NCBI RefSeq assembly: GCF_963576615.1 | Contig: NC_088711.1 | Coordinates: 64,327,248 to 64,391,247, forward strand | DNA: 64,000 bases | From: Watersipora subatra | Lineage: Eukaryota; Bryozoa; Gymnolaemata; Cheilostomatida; Watersiporidae | Direction: 5' to 3' | Part shown: positions 49,619 through 61,950 of the stretch, in pieces | Layout of the letters: each line of letters starts with the position of its first letter | Numbering within the stretch: the stretch's first letter is position 1 | Position numbers and translations under genes: made by a program | Notes under the pieces: generated by a model | The model's input: only the letters and a program-made list of their open reading frames with translations | Database searches by the model: none | Told to the model about the DNA's origin: nothing

Positions 49619-50863
49619 TAGTCCAGTGCATGTGATGCTGAATTGTAAAATAACAGAAAATGGCCAGCAGAAGTTTTTTGATTATTTTAAAATGGTTAAT
49701 GTGGCATAAATTAACTAAAATAAAGTTTTTGGAATCTGAAAACTTGCCATTTCTAGTAAAAATGTTACAAAATATAGTTGCACTATTTCACAACGAGCAG
49801 TCATGATTTTATAATTACTACGCCATGTTAAACAATGCGCTTCACTATGAGTAATCCGGTTTGTTATTATTAAAGAAAGTAGTGCGTAAGCCGCATGCAT
49901 GTTTGCAAGTTGAAATGGGTGAAAAGGCTGCTACCTCATGTGTTTTCACTGTCTGAAATCAGAAAATGACAACTGTAACGTGATTGTTTTATCATCAAAG
50001 CGGCTCGGCACTGCTGAGTCATATGCTCAGCAATAAATTAACTGTTATCTTGAGCCACAAAGGAGTTTATCCAGACTATATTTGCAACGATCTTCTAAAG
50101 GACTAGGAGCCTCAGCATCTTCTACCACTACCAACACCTCTCAAGATATCACTATCGGCTGCCATGAGAAATGCTACAGCCATTTCACTCACAAGAAAAC
50201 ATTACAATCAGCTCAAAGAACTGAAGTGAGTTGAGTAATACTATCTCAAACAACGATCTCCTTTGCTTATAGCCTTTGGAAGACACCATGAGAGTAAAAT
50301 AAAGTTGTGTCACTCTGGGAAAACATTCAGAAAGCAGAAACAAAAGCATAAACAAGCTACAAACAAAATTCCCAATTTTATTTAAATACATTTTTATTTC
50401 AGATTTTTCGTTCATTCAGTATTACAAAAACGATCGTTTTTGTTTCTCAAAACGGCTTTTTTTGTTGCTAGCAGAGACCAATCTATTGTAGTTTACTATT
50501 GGTAAAAAAATTAAATAAAAAAAGACAATAAGCTAACCAGAAATCAGTTTATAAAAAACGTTCGCGTGGTGACATAATAGTCACTCTGCCCACCAGCGTC
50601 AGTATCGCAAAAGGGTTAAGGCTTATGTATATATAAGATGCAACTGTTTTACGCAGAGTACACAAAAGTTTAGTGAGTATGTGTAAAATAGTCTGACTCG
50701 GTGTTATCAAGTTATCTGGTTGAGAACTCGCCACCCCAGCTTGGCCTTTCATTCCATCATAATATAAACCTATTCTTTGCAAAAATGAAAGTAAGTTTGC
50801 ACATTTTGCGTAATATCACCACAGCCAGAGACAGACCCAGCTGTTAATATTAATGAATCTCAA

Positions 50864-51339
50864 ATGGAAAATGAGGGTATAGGAGAGACACCTAGGCCTG
50901 CTAAGAGAAAACGAGTGGCAAACCAGCGACCAACCTTATCTCCAATATGTATTCTGTGTCAGAAGGAATGCAAGTACATGACTGGATGTGTAACCACTAC
51001 TATTGATAAGCTCCGAAAAATCCAGCCCAAAACTGCAAGTATGTCAGTGAAGAATGTTTAAATAACCTGTGATGGCTGATTTGATCTAGTTGGTTTGATG
51101 GCATAGTGTTATTATGGCGATATCATCCGATTTTGACCTACTAAAGGTAACTTGTGATTTATTGTATATGTTTGAGTTGTGCTATTGGTTGTGCTATTTT
51201 TCAAAGGTAAATTCCAGGACTGTGCAGAGATCTTTGGAGATGAACGTATTTTGCGGGAGTTTAGCTGGAGTGATGCTGTCGCTCGAGAGCTGAAATACCA
51301 TAAATCCTGCTATGATAAATATGTATATGACGCCGAGAG
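50864..51339 (+). CDS. Two exons of a zinc-binding transposon protein (element P)
   Basis: Exon 50864-51038 begins MENEGIGETPRPAKRKRVAN (nuclear-signal-like) and includes CILCQKECKYMTGC. A GTATGT donor and TTTTCAAAG acceptor lead to exon 51207-51339 (KFQDCAEIFGDERILREFSW...ELKYHKSCYDKY), which ends at GAGAG|GTAAGT. The join is in frame (phase 1). C-x2-C plus H-x2-C suggests one zinc site. The gene's later exons would lie beyond the inserted copy; the last one is at 54921-55025. Function unknown. Confidence 0.6.
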
Positions 51340-52024
51340 GTAAGTTTCCTATTCTATTTCTTTTTAAGATTATTATTGTCGTTAGTGCATTATAGTCTCT
51401 GTGTGAACAGGTATTCTATCTTTGATATTTGTTTGCCATGTAAAACACTCAACACTGCAAAGCATGATTTTGTTTAACAAATTACGCAGGAAAGATGATG
51501 TGGTATGTATAGAGTGTGTAGAATAGTAGGTATAAAAAGTGTATGGTATATGTTGTGATTTGTGTGGCCTTTTGCTATATAGTCCAGTGCATGTGATGCT
51601 GAATTGTTAAATTTTTTTAGTTTAGGAAACCAAAAGCAGAGTAGGATTTGATTGTTCCAAAAGATCACTGTAATGTATGTCTTTAGAAATTCACTTTGTC
51701 AGAATGACCAACCTTGCCAGTACTCAATCAGCGTCAAATTTATTGGCGGCGACATTTGCCATTTACACATGTACTGTGTGCGTGGCAGTCTAAGGTGACC
51801 TAAAAGCTTTTAAACAACTATTTAACTTTGTTTTATATATAAGGTGATTTATATCTATGTATTTCATACCTAGTCGCTGAACTATTACACAGGTGAACAG
51901 ATGCATTATGCTATTAAATGTATTTTCTACAGACACAAGGGAGACAACTTCAACAAATAATTGTGGTTTTTATTGAGATTTGATAAATAACAGTACATAC
52001 ATGTTAATAACTTAATAATAAGAT

Positions 52025-52291
52025 TTAGCTCTCGTCTTCCTCATCATCATCCTCCTCATCCTCTTCTACACCCCTGTTAGTGCATTCTGTATTGGTGCAG
52101 CTACAAAGGTCGCAGCATGGTAAGTTGGCCATCTTACGTGAGCATCTTTGGTGGCAGCTATTTTTGTCGCACTTGCAATGTACCGCCTTCAGAACTTGTG
52201 GTGGTATGACAGGTTTCTGATACCAAGTTATTTCTAGTGTGTCTTCTTTAGTCATGTGCCAGCCATTACCTTGAGGTGGAGGAATGTTGGG
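52025..52291 (-). CDS. Last exon with CXC-like cysteine cluster (element M)
   Basis: Starts after acceptor TTCTTTTAAG in frame PNIPPPQGNGWHMTKEDTLE, goes through TWYQKPVIPP, then the cysteine cluster CKCDKNSCHQRCSRK...CCDLCSC, and ends in an acidic tail EEDEEDDDEEDES. The cluster resembles tesmin/CXC-type DNA-binding zinc motifs. It is the C-terminus of the protein whose N-terminal exons lie at ~53400-52915 on this strand. Role unknown. Confidence 0.6.
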   Translation of the reverse strand, partial: PNIPPPQGNGWHMTKEDTLEITWYQKPVIPPQVLKAVHCKCDKNSCHQRCSRKMANLPCCDLCSCTNTECTNRGVEEDEEDDDEEDES

Positions 52292-52914
52292 CTTAAAAGA
52301 AATAAAGTCTATATATGTGCGATGTTAATTCATACCAAAAACAGCAATGGCATTATATCAAATTGTTAGACAAGCATGTGAAAGTTCTTTATTAGCAGTC
52401 ATAGCGTGAGTAGATGTTAGCAGGATAATAATGAAGCCATGTTGAAAAAGAATTATATAACACAAATCCTTTGTTTTTTTCTACTAAGATTACATTGCAC
52501 TGATAGATTTATGTTTGAGGTGAGTTATTTGCCCCTGCCGAATAATTATGATCCTTAACTATATCAAAGAGTCTCAAGTTGAGATTTATTAATAATCTAG
52601 TTCAGCGCCACTATGTTTGGGGTTGTTGTTTTGCCTCAAACTACAACTGAAATAGATTGTCAATCTCTATAGTGGAAGGCCACACAAATCACAACATATA
52701 CCATACACCTTTTATACCTATTATTCTACACACTCTATACATACCACATCATCTTTCCTGCATAATCTGCTAAATAAAATCATGCTTTGCAGTGTTGAGT
52801 GTTTTACATGGCAAACAAATATCAAAGATAGAATACCTGTTCACACAAAGACTATAAAGCACTAACAACAATAATATTCTTAAAAAGAAATAGAATAGGA
52901 AACTTACCTCTCAG

Positions 52915-53405
52915 CATCATATACATATTTATCATAGCAGGATTTATGGTATTTTAGCTCTCGAGCGACAGCATCACTCCAGCTAAACTCCCGCAAAATA
53001 CGTTCATCTCCAAGGATCTCTGCACAGTCCTGGAGTTTACCTTTGAAAAATAGCACAACCAATAGCACAACTCAAACATATACCATCAATCACAGGTCAC
53101 CTTTAGTAGGTCAAAATCGGATGATATCACCATAATAATACTATGCCATCAAACCAACGAGATCAAATCAGCCATCACAGGTTATTTAAACATTCTTCAC
53201 TGACATACCTGCAGTTTTAGACTTGGTTTTTTGGAGTTTATCAATAGTAGTGGTTACACATCCAGTCATGTACTTGCGTTCCTTCTGACACAGAATACAT
53301 ATTGGAGGTACATGTAAGATTGGTCGCTGGTTTGCTACTCATTTTCTCTTAGCAGGCCTAGGTGTCTCCCCTATACCCTTATTTTCCAATTGAGATTCAT
53401 TCATA
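52915..53405 (-). pseudogene. N-terminal exons of element M, damaged
   Basis: Reverse-strand counterpart of 50864-51339. The second exon (53045-52915) is well kept. The first has stop codons where element P reads RKRVAN, and a short insertion before the CILC motif. Confidence 0.55.
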
Positions 53406-54920
53406 TTGACAGCTGGGTCTGTCTCTGGCTGTGGTGATATTACGCAAAATGTGCAAGCTTACTTTCATTTTTACAAAGAATAGGTTTATATTATGATAGA
53501 ATGAAAGGCCAAGCTGGGGTGGCGGGTTCTCAACCAGGTAACTTGATAACACCGAGTCAGACCATTTTACACATACGCACTAGACTTTTGTGTACTCTGC
53601 GTAAAACAGTTGCATCTCATATATACATAAGCCTTAACCCTTTTGCGATACTGACGCTGGTGGGCAGAGCGACTATTATGTCACCACTCAAACGTTTTTA
53701 TAACCTGATTTCGGGTTAGCTTATTGTCTTCTTTTATTTAATTTTTCTACCAATAGTAAACTACAATAGATTGGTCTCTGCTAGCAACAAAAAAAGCCGT
53801 TTGAGAAACAAAAATGATCGTTTTTGTAATACTGAATGAACGAAAAATCTGAAATAAAAATGTATTTAAATAAAATTGGGAATTTGGTTTGTAGCTTGAT
53901 TCTGCTTTTGTTTCTGCTTTCTGAATGTTTTCCCAGAGTGACACAACTTTATTTTACTCTCATGGCGTCTTCCAAAGGCTATAAGCAAAGAAGATTGTTG
54001 TTTGAGATAGTATTACTCAACTCACTTCAGTTCTCCTTTGAGCTGATTGTAATGTTTTCTTGTGAGTGAAATGGCTGTAGCATTTCTCATGGCAGCCGAT
54101 AGTGATATCTTGAGAGGTGTTGGTAGTGGTAGAAGATGATGATGCTCCTAGTCCTTTAGAAGATCGTTGCAAATAGAGTCTGGATAACTTATTTGTGGCT
54201 CAAGATAATAGTTAATATATTGCTGAGCATATGAATCAGCAGTGCCGAGCCACTTTGATGATAAAACAATCACGTTACAGTTGTCATTTTCTGATTTCAG
54301 ACAGTGAAAAGCACATGAGGTAACAGCCTTTTTCTCCATTTCAACTTGCAAACATGCATGCGGCTTACGCACTACTTTCTTTAATAATAACAAACCGAAT
54401 TACTCATAGTAAAGCGCATTGTTTAACATGGCGTAGTAATTATAAAATCATGACTGCTCGTTGTGAAATAGTGCAACTATATTTTGTAACATTTTTACTA
54501 GAAATAGCAAGTTTTCAGATTCCAAGAACTTTATTTTAGTTAATTTATGCCACATTAACCATTTTAAATTGATCAAAAAAACCTCTGCTGGCCGTTTTCT
54601 GATATTTTACAATTCAGCATCACATGCACTGGACTAATAGAGATTGACAATCTATTTCAGTTGTAGTTTGAGGCAAAACAACAACCCCAAACATAGTGGC
54701 GCCGAACTAGATTATTAATAAATCTAAACTTGAGACTCTTTAATATGGTTAAGGATCAAAATTATTTGGCAGGGGCAAATAACTCACCTCAAACAAACCC
54801 ATCAGTGCAATGTAATTTTAGTAGAAAAAACAATTGATTTGTGTTATATAATTCTGGTAATATTATCCTGCTAACATCTACACACCATATGACTGCTAAT
54901 AAAGAGCTTTTACATGTAAG

Positions 54921-55025
54921 ATGGCCAACTTACCACACTGCGACCTTTGTGGCTGCACCAATACAGAATGCACTAACAGGGGTTTGGACGAGGATGAGGA
55001 TGATGATGAGGAAGATGAGAGCTAA
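54921..55025 (+). pseudogene. Last exon fragment of element P
   Basis: An open frame MANLPHCDLCGCTNTECTNR followed by an acidic tail matches the end of the exon in element M. The preceding part is frameshifted. Confidence 0.5.
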
Positions 55026-55471
55026 ATCTTATTATTAAGTTATCAATATGTATGTATTGTTATTTATCAAATCTCAATAAAAACCACAATTATTCGTTGA
55101 AGTTGTCTCCCTTGTGTCTGTAGAAAATACATTTAATAGCATAATGCATTTGTTCACCTGTGTAATAGTTCAGCGACTAGGTATGAAATACATAGATATA
55201 AATCACCTTATATGTAAAACAAAGTTAAATAGTTGTTTAAAAGCCTTTAGGTCACCTTAGACTGCCATGCACACAATACAGGTGTAAATGGCAAATGTCG
55301 CCGCCAATAAATTTAATGCTGATTGAGTATTGGCAAGGTTGGCCATTCCGACTAAATGAATTTCTAAAGACATACAATACAGTTATCTTTTGGAACAATC
55401 AAATCCTGCTCTGCTTTTGGTTTTCTAAACTAAAAAAAATTCAACAATTCAGCATCACAGGGACTAGACTA

Positions 55472-55804
55472 GTAGCAAAACAGACTATATTAAGCCATTA
55501 CTTGCTAATGATTTCACATTTTCATTCAAAAACCTTTACAGTTTTATTTTTCCACCTAATTTATTTCAACAAAACACCTCTAACATGATATGAAAGTTAA
55601 AAGTTACAGTTGTTTGAACAAGTTTAAAAAACCTTTACAGTGGTTTTATTTTTTCTCTCAAGTCATTTGAACCACACAAAAGCCACTTTTCTCATGATAT
55701 GAAGTTTAAAAGTAGAATGGTAAAGTTTGTATATCTACAGTTGTGTTCATAAAATAATATTAACACCCTTGGAATAATGAATAGTTCAAATGAGAGGAAT
55801 ATTA
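55472..55804. other. Spacer before the Kolobok-like element
   Basis: A ~55-bp AAACCTTTACAGT-containing segment occurs twice (about 55530 and 55627). No gene. Confidence 0.5.
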
Positions 55805-56302
55805 TTAAAGGGAAAGTAAACACAATTGACTGATAAAGGGCAATTTTTACCCTATTTGTTTTGTGTAATGTACTACGTTTAGTTTAGTTTTAATTTACTA
55901 TGTTTAGCAAAATATAAATTATTTCTTACAACAGATAAATACTCAGAATAATACTTCAAAAAAAAAAAATGCCCGTGCATTCACATATAACTGTGTACAG
56001 TCTTTTTCCAATTGCATATTTTGCAAAAATCGGATAGATAACGTCATTTTCAAAATGAGTGTGAAACGGACATGCCACTGGGAACACTGATTCTCAATCA
56101 ATCATCCAATCACAAGACACGTAGCGTTGGACTTGAACCGTGATGTAATGGGAGGGACATCGCACGTCTCCCGCAATTGTGACAATCCGGAAACAAGTGC
56201 ACATTTAGAACACGTCTTTGATCGTCATTGCTAATACACATACCGCTAAAATATTTCAACTTAAATTTATTTCTGTCATTGTTCTATTACGTTCACAATA
56301 CG

Positions 56303-57043
56303 ATGGCTAAAAGACTCACAGCTAAAACAACCACTCCTTATAGAAGCTATCAAATTGATGACGAAGTTGAAGATGGGCAAAGATATAAATATATCAGTGG
56401 CGAACTATTCAATGAGCGCAAGCAAAACAAACAATTAGATTCATCATCGACATGTTCAACAACGATTAGTATAGCAACGACCACGAGCACTACTATTACT
56501 ACCACTGCTTCAACTACAATTGCTTTGCCTACAACTACCTCCACTGACGTCTTACTAACTCCAGATAAATTTCGCAAGTGTGGCAATCGTTCTGACTTGC
56601 CGACAGCTATTGAAAAAGTTTGTTGCTTCACTGAAAACTTGACTAATACAAACTTTCAAAAGGATCAGTATATTTCCGGAATAAATAGCTGCATCCTGCA
56701 GTCTAGTTTACTAATACATCAGATATTGGGGAAAGTTGCCATACAACTCTCACGGTTCAAGCATCAAAGGTATCTTGGCTTCAGAGGGGATGCTCTTCTG
56801 TTTACTAACATGACTAATTTAAACTACAGACACCATTCTTATAGAAACTATATAGATTTTGTCTATGAGTACCTTGGAAGAAGAAACTGGAAAGTTATTC
56901 CTTCATGCGTTGTTGCCTACATACGAACAATGTGGCCTGATCCAAATGGGAGTTATTTAGGCATCAAAAATGTGGAATCAGAAGATGAAGATCAGAATGA
57001 CGCGGATAAAGTGGAGCTTTTTATTATGGATAAAGGAAATTAA
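56303..57043 (+). CDS. P2RX7_C-type domain protein of the TTAA element
   Basis: ATG at 56303 (MAKRLTAKTTTPYRSYQ); the frame extends 25 codons upstream but that part looks untranslated. A Ser/Thr-rich linker (STTISIATTTSTTITTTAST) is followed by a conserved block: RKCGNRSDLPTAIEKVCCF, SCILQSSLLIHQILG, YRNYIDFVYEYLGRRNWKVI then PSCVVAYIRTMWP and GSYLGI. This matches the cysteine-bearing intracellular domain of P2X7 receptors, common as a free-standing domain in invertebrate transposon-linked genes. It has no membrane part. The frame is intact, with AATAAA about 100 bases after the stop. Its role in transposition is unknown. Confidence 0.75.
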   Translation: MAKRLTAKTTTPYRSYQIDDEVEDGQRYKYISGELFNERKQNKQLDSSSTCSTTISIATTTSTTITTTASTTIALPTTTSTDVLLTPDKFRKCGNRSDLPTAIEKVCCFTENLTNTNFQKDQYISGINSCILQSSLLIHQILGKVAIQLSRFKHQRYLGFRGDALLFTNMTNLNYRHHSYRNYIDFVYEYLGRRNWKVIPSCVVAYIRTMWPDPNGSYLGIKNVESEDEDQNDADKVELFIMDKGN

Positions 57044-57666
57044 TGTAAGTTCAGTTGTGAGTTGAGCAAAATATGGTTTTTATAAATAGTTTAACTGAAT
57101 CTGACAGCAACGTTACATAGCTGATCTTCATGACTTGTTCAGTGAATAAATGAATAATGTATGGTTTGAGAAATAATTATATTTCAATCATTTGACTTGC
57201 GCCATGAAAACACCACATTTAACAGCTTACGTTACATAAATCTAAATCGTGTTATACAAAGAACTGCATAATATTTATAAGTTGAGTAGCTTGTTATATT
57301 AATTTTATCAAAAAATATCTCACATGAAACTAGAAATTGAGTTTAACTTTTATGTAAATCTTGACCTATGCATTTCTTTCGCTGTGTTACCATCTGGATT
57401 TTTTGAAAGTAGAGCTGCTCTGTCCTGCAATTCAAATATTTGTATATTACACCATCATAGTAATTTCAGAATGTTGCACAGTACAGTGTTAGGATAATTT
57501 AAGACTGCATGTTGACTGTATGTTCATGCATTATTCAGCAAACTGTGTGATAGTGATTAATTCAACCAACATCTAGAAGCAAAATGTGCTTTTATTACAT
57601 TACAGTTTAGGTATGACTTACTGCATGTACTTTTGGAGTTGATCCAATAGATTTCTTACAGATAAT

Positions 57667-59478
57667 CTACAAAAGCTCTCTTCGAAGTTCAAATCTTTTT
57701 TCAGCATATACATTTCTTGTGCAAAAGCCTTTAACTTCTTTAGAGTAATAGACTGTCATCTTCAGTTTCCCATCGCTATCTTTAATAAATAATTTTATAT
57801 AATTGATAATAATTAAAATTTAAAGCCAGTTATCAGTTGTGTTATTACAATCTCTGCATAAATTTATCTTTAATGTTGTACAAGCTGTAAAAGTTGTATC
57901 CTTGCTGAAGTGTAGTATAATCCATGTATAATGTTATTGTAGATACAGCTTACCAGTCAGAACTTTTCTTCCCACATTCGCGTTGTGATCTATCACTGCT
58001 AGTTTAATTCTTGTAAAATATCCTGGGGTATCAAAGTCTATTCGCTTTGGTGCATAACTTAATATGAGGCTGTGGAGGTTTTCTAAAGCACCCGTGTGTT
58101 GACCATGGTTCAAAAGATGTAATGTGTTTAGCAGTCTCGCTTGCCCTAACGCATCACAAATGACTTTGTGCCCTGCAATTCCCGGAATTAACTATTTCAC
58201 CTTTCTTTCTATGTCTTTGTAAACATCAAATTATTCGCTGTTGTTTTTCAAAATATGATAAATCTGCAGTTTCTGTTTATTCAAATGTCAACCAGCTGCA
58301 GAATATTTACCATTTGTACAATTTCTGTTTAATATTATGCAAAAAATGACTAACTATTCTTATATCACAAACCGAAGGCATTTTAAGTGATATATAAAAT
58401 ATTATATTACACATCTCCATGCGCTTTGATATTTCTGAATATATTATTAGATTCTATACAGCTTTCATGTCAACATTGGGTATAAATGATATATTTTTCC
58501 ATCACTTACAGATCAATTGGTTCATGAGAGCACTGGATGAACTTGTTGTGTTCTGGAAAGCTCCTGTGAATATTAGAGACATGGTTCGTATACTTGCATG
58601 GGATGATTGCTAAAATTATAGAGGAAAAAATAAATGCCAACACAATCAATAACAAACTGAGGCCTAATTTAAATCTGCAATTTATTATTGTATAGTTAGA
58701 TTGTAAAAGTTAGGTTTTCTTTTGATGAAACAATGTTACAGAACAACGCAAACACTACAAATATAATCATGTGGGCTACTCGCTTCAAGTGATCTGTAAA
58801 GCCTATATTAGTAATGGTAGCATGAATATAGCAATAATAATACAATCCAAATTTTATGATAATATTAGTCATATATTTTATGAACAATTAGAGCATTTCT
58901 GACAATTCAAACCGGACAGAAAATTTAAATTCCCTTACTAACTTTTACTCAGTTAACCAAGTTAATTCAAGTGAATCAGGTTAACATCAAACGTAGCCTA
59001 TGCAACTCAGCCTGAGTCTCATTGTCATCCAGTCATATTAAATCATTTCTTTGTACTAATGTACAGTACTACATATTTTGACTTATTATATTTATTAATT
59101 TATATTATAAAATAACTATATTTGTTATTAATATTTATTTAAAATTCTTCATAAATTACTTACGGTTGAGGTTTTCCTGTTTGATGATGCTCTCTTGCTG
59201 CATAGTACAACACCATTAGGGAATGGAACCTCTCCCTCTTTCACTCTTAATCTCGTAGTTGTCCCAAATTGCTCCGAATAAAGCTAGCTCTTATGGAAGT
59301 GCCTAATGCACACGACCGCACTAGCAGGTAGTCTGCAAAAAGTTAAGTCGGCACGCTTTGCCTTAGACAGCCATAGTTTTGCTAAATTTGGCGACTGAGA
59401 GACAGGAAATCTAAAAAAGGTTATGCTACGACTTCTAGTGTCAGATTCACAACTAGCAAAGAGACATCTACCCATCAT
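57667..59478 (-). pseudogene. THAP-domain transposase, broken and internally deleted
   Basis: Minus-strand exons: 59478-59164 (THAP zinc finger CLFASC...ITFFRFPVSQSPNLAKLWL...VCIRHF, interrupted by TAG at 59284-59286, donor GTAAGT), 58563-58510 (FPEHNKFIQCSHEPID, donor GTAAGT), 58172-57954 (LNHGQHTGALENLHSLIL, YAPKRIDF, LAVIDHNANVGRK) and 57779-57667 (KMTVYYSKEVKGF, ends TAG). Exon phases of the last two agree. The blocks fit a THAP plus HTGxLE-H family common in invertebrate genomes. Only 0.6 kb separates the THAP exon from the next, too little for the usual DDE core. Confidence 0.65.
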
Positions 59479-59681
59479 AATTAACTGACTGTAGATTATT
59501 AGCAGTATTAAGAATCAGTGATGGTCCGACGTAAATGCACCAAAATATATTTTCAACTTTGAACTTGCTAAACTAGTAGAAATATCTTCTAAAATTTTGT
59601 TTTCTCGTTCAATTAACATAGTATCATGCATTACCAATCATATAAAACAATGTTAAAATTATGTGTTTACTTTCACTTTAA

Positions 59682-61560
59682 ACCACTTTAAGTCTAACCA
59701 TTGTGATAAACCCAACAATTTATACATCAAAACGAAGCTGAGACTCCACTCTTTCTAATAGAACTAGAAATTCTCTTGTCATACAGCCCACGACCATAGT
59801 GATAATGGAAAAAAATAAGGGTACTGCTGGTTGATAAATGCAATATTAGCAGTCAAATGGTACTGCAGTGCAATAGAAGAACTGCAATGGTAGCTGTAAT
59901 GTACTGGGTGTTATTATGTATAACAAATAGCAATAATGAAAGGAAAAGATTATATGTTTATATATTTCCCCTGCAATAGAAGAAATGCAATATTAGAAGT
60001 AAAATGGCAAGCTGCTGTGTAATATACACAGTTTGAAAGTTTGTTGTGTTGAATAATAGAATGGTTTCGACAGCGATCTGTAACCAAAGTGAAAAAATGG
60101 GTCATGATCACAGAAACCATGGTTAAATCAGGTGTGTGAGATTTAGAGTTATCTACATTAACAGAACAAAAAATTCTCAGTTATTTTGCAACAAAAAATT
60201 TGATTCCATCTTAATTACCAGAGATTTTATGGTCAATAAACTGAATGCATGTTTACCATTAGTGCGAAACATAGTTCTGAGAAAACTGGTGTTAAAGTTT
60301 GAGAAACAAATGCCAATGCACAAATTTGCTTACATTTCAAAACGTCATAGCGACCAATATCAAGAAGTTGTGATATTCATCTAGATTTTTGTATTTATAT
60401 GCAAAGAATTTTGCTGGATTTAAAAATCTAAACAGATTTTAGTTGGTTGTCATAAAAATAGCTGTATATCTATAAGAAAGTGTAGACTTATAACTTAATT
60501 TTGCAGATATTAAAATGGTTTGACAGTACCGCAATATTGGGCACAGCAGTAGTATCATCAACAAAACCTTTAGAAAAATAATAACAGTAACTTATTGCAC
60601 ACCATCCGCCGCTGTATACTTTGATCTTATAAATTTGAATGATTATTCTTATAATTAAATCTTATGATAATCTTATAAAATCGAATAATTATTCTTATAA
60701 TTAAATATTTTTGCAAGATATTAAAATCGGTTTGGCATTACCGCGATATTGGGCACAGCCGTATTATCATAAAAAAAATCTTAAGAAAAATAATAACAGT
60801 AACATATTTCTCACTATCGGTCACTGTATACTTCAAACTTGTAAATTTGAATGGTTACTTTTATAATTAAATCTTATAATAATCTTATAAAATCGAATAA
60901 TTAGTTCTATAATTAAATATTGATATAATCTTATAACAATCGTTAAAAAAATATCATCGTCATTTCCTTTACTTGCACTGCTTTGGACATCAGTTGGAAT
61001 ACTAAAGTACTCATTATACATGTAAGTGTCCAAAATGTCATTAACTTTAAAATCGGCAAAAAAGAAATGATTGCTTTTCAGTACTTCTCCGTTAATTACA
61101 GAAACCTTTGGCAGTTGGACAATGCCATAGACTGGTGAAATGTACACGTTTTTTTCGTGAAATGCGCACCACTTAATGGTTCTACTCACTGTTGCACGGC
61201 TTTATCGGCGTTTTGTTAGCCGGTCTTAATTTTGATTAAAAAACGCTTGTCAGGCTTTAATGGCGATTTTAGGCCAAACTCATCTGTCTAGTTATGTATT
61301 ATCCGATCAGATGGGTAATTTTTAGGATATTTTCTACACTTTTCAAACACTTGGAAACATATTCAAATAGATTTTTATGTGTTTTGTATTGTTATTATAC
61401 TTAAACGACTCCATAGAAAAATGGTTAAATGTGTTGATGAGATTTTGGTACAAGGGTTTGGGATGGATGTTGATTAATAATTTTCGTGAGTTGTGTGCAC
61501 ATATGCACTTATCATAAAGCTCTTAAACACTCGCTTCACTCATGTTTGGTTGTGGGATTA
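59682..61560 (-). repeat. Inverted partner of the PIF1-like repeat, with a 210-bp tandem duplication
   Basis: About 61560-60960 and 59825-59755 match 47300-47800 and 48405-48480 in reverse (TACCCATCTGATCGGAT, GCGCATTTCACGA, CACCAGTCTATGGC). A ~210-bp unit (AGATATTAAAAT...GGGCACAGC...) is duplicated at about 60506-60711 and 60717-60930. No intact gene; the 118-codon minus ORF at 61189-60833 is part of the decayed repeat. Confidence 0.6.
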
Positions 61561-61950
61561 ATTTTATAAAGATTGTAAGAATTTCTCTCACTCCCATGGT
61601 TGAGTTAATTTTTAGCAAATTTCACCGATTTTTTACTTTTTGATCGTTTACCCACAAGTTTAATCAAAATTACCTGAGAGTCAAATTTTGATTTTCAAAC
61701 ACAGTTTCAACATTGTTCAAGACAATGGAAAAAACTTGAGCATTTAAGCAACTTTAAGTAGTCATGAACTGTTACAAAGGAGAAGAATATTTTGTACACT
61801 TTTCATTGACAAAACAATGAGGTTGTTAATATTTATGAATACAACTGTATATATAAATATTTCTTAAAGTATTAGAGCAGAATTTACCACCCATACGGGG
61901 TATCCGGGGTGAGGAAACAATTTTATATATATATATATATAAAATTGGGT
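61561..61950. other. Spacer ending in a TA microsatellite
   Basis: No gene. TTTTATATATATATATATAT at 61921-61941 abuts the 3' end of the Penelope copy. Confidence 0.6.

Larger units (their letters stand above)
51580..54636 (-). mobile_element. DNA transposon M, inserted into element P in reverse orientation
   Basis: 3,057 bp with perfect 28-base terminal repeats (TAGTCCAGTGCATGTGATGC and eight more bases). Its sequence is the reverse complement of element P, so P and M together form a large interrupted palindrome. Its first exon is damaged (stop codons and a small insertion at about 53330-53345), while its last exon is open. Confidence 0.75.
49619..55471 (+). mobile_element. DNA transposon P, split by a second copy
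   Basis: Ends are TAGTCCAGTGCATGTGATGC (49619) and a diverged inverse of it (55444-55471). The left part is 49619-51579 and the right part 54637-55471. The insertion between them is another copy of the same element in opposite orientation (51580-54636). Without it, P is about 2.8 kb. It encodes zinc-binding exons on the plus strand. The superfamily was not identified; target duplication is unclear in TA-rich flanks. Confidence 0.7.
55809..59677. mobile_element. Kolobok-like TTAA transposon, 3.9 kb
   Basis: TTAA at both borders (55805-55808, 59678-59681). Terminal repeats AGGGAAAGTAAACACA and, inverted, AGTGAAAGTAAACACA. It contains a P2RX7_C-type ORF (plus strand) facing a broken THAP-domain gene (minus strand). 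TTAA targets and THAP transposases are features of Kolobok elements. The transposase catalytic middle is missing, so the copy is probably inactive. Confidence 0.75.

Noticed and set aside
49619..55471. Interleaved X-Y-X'-Y' inverted repeats as a novel pseudoknot-like DNA structure
   Set aside because: Terminal repeat positions explain it more simply as one element inserted into another copy in reverse.
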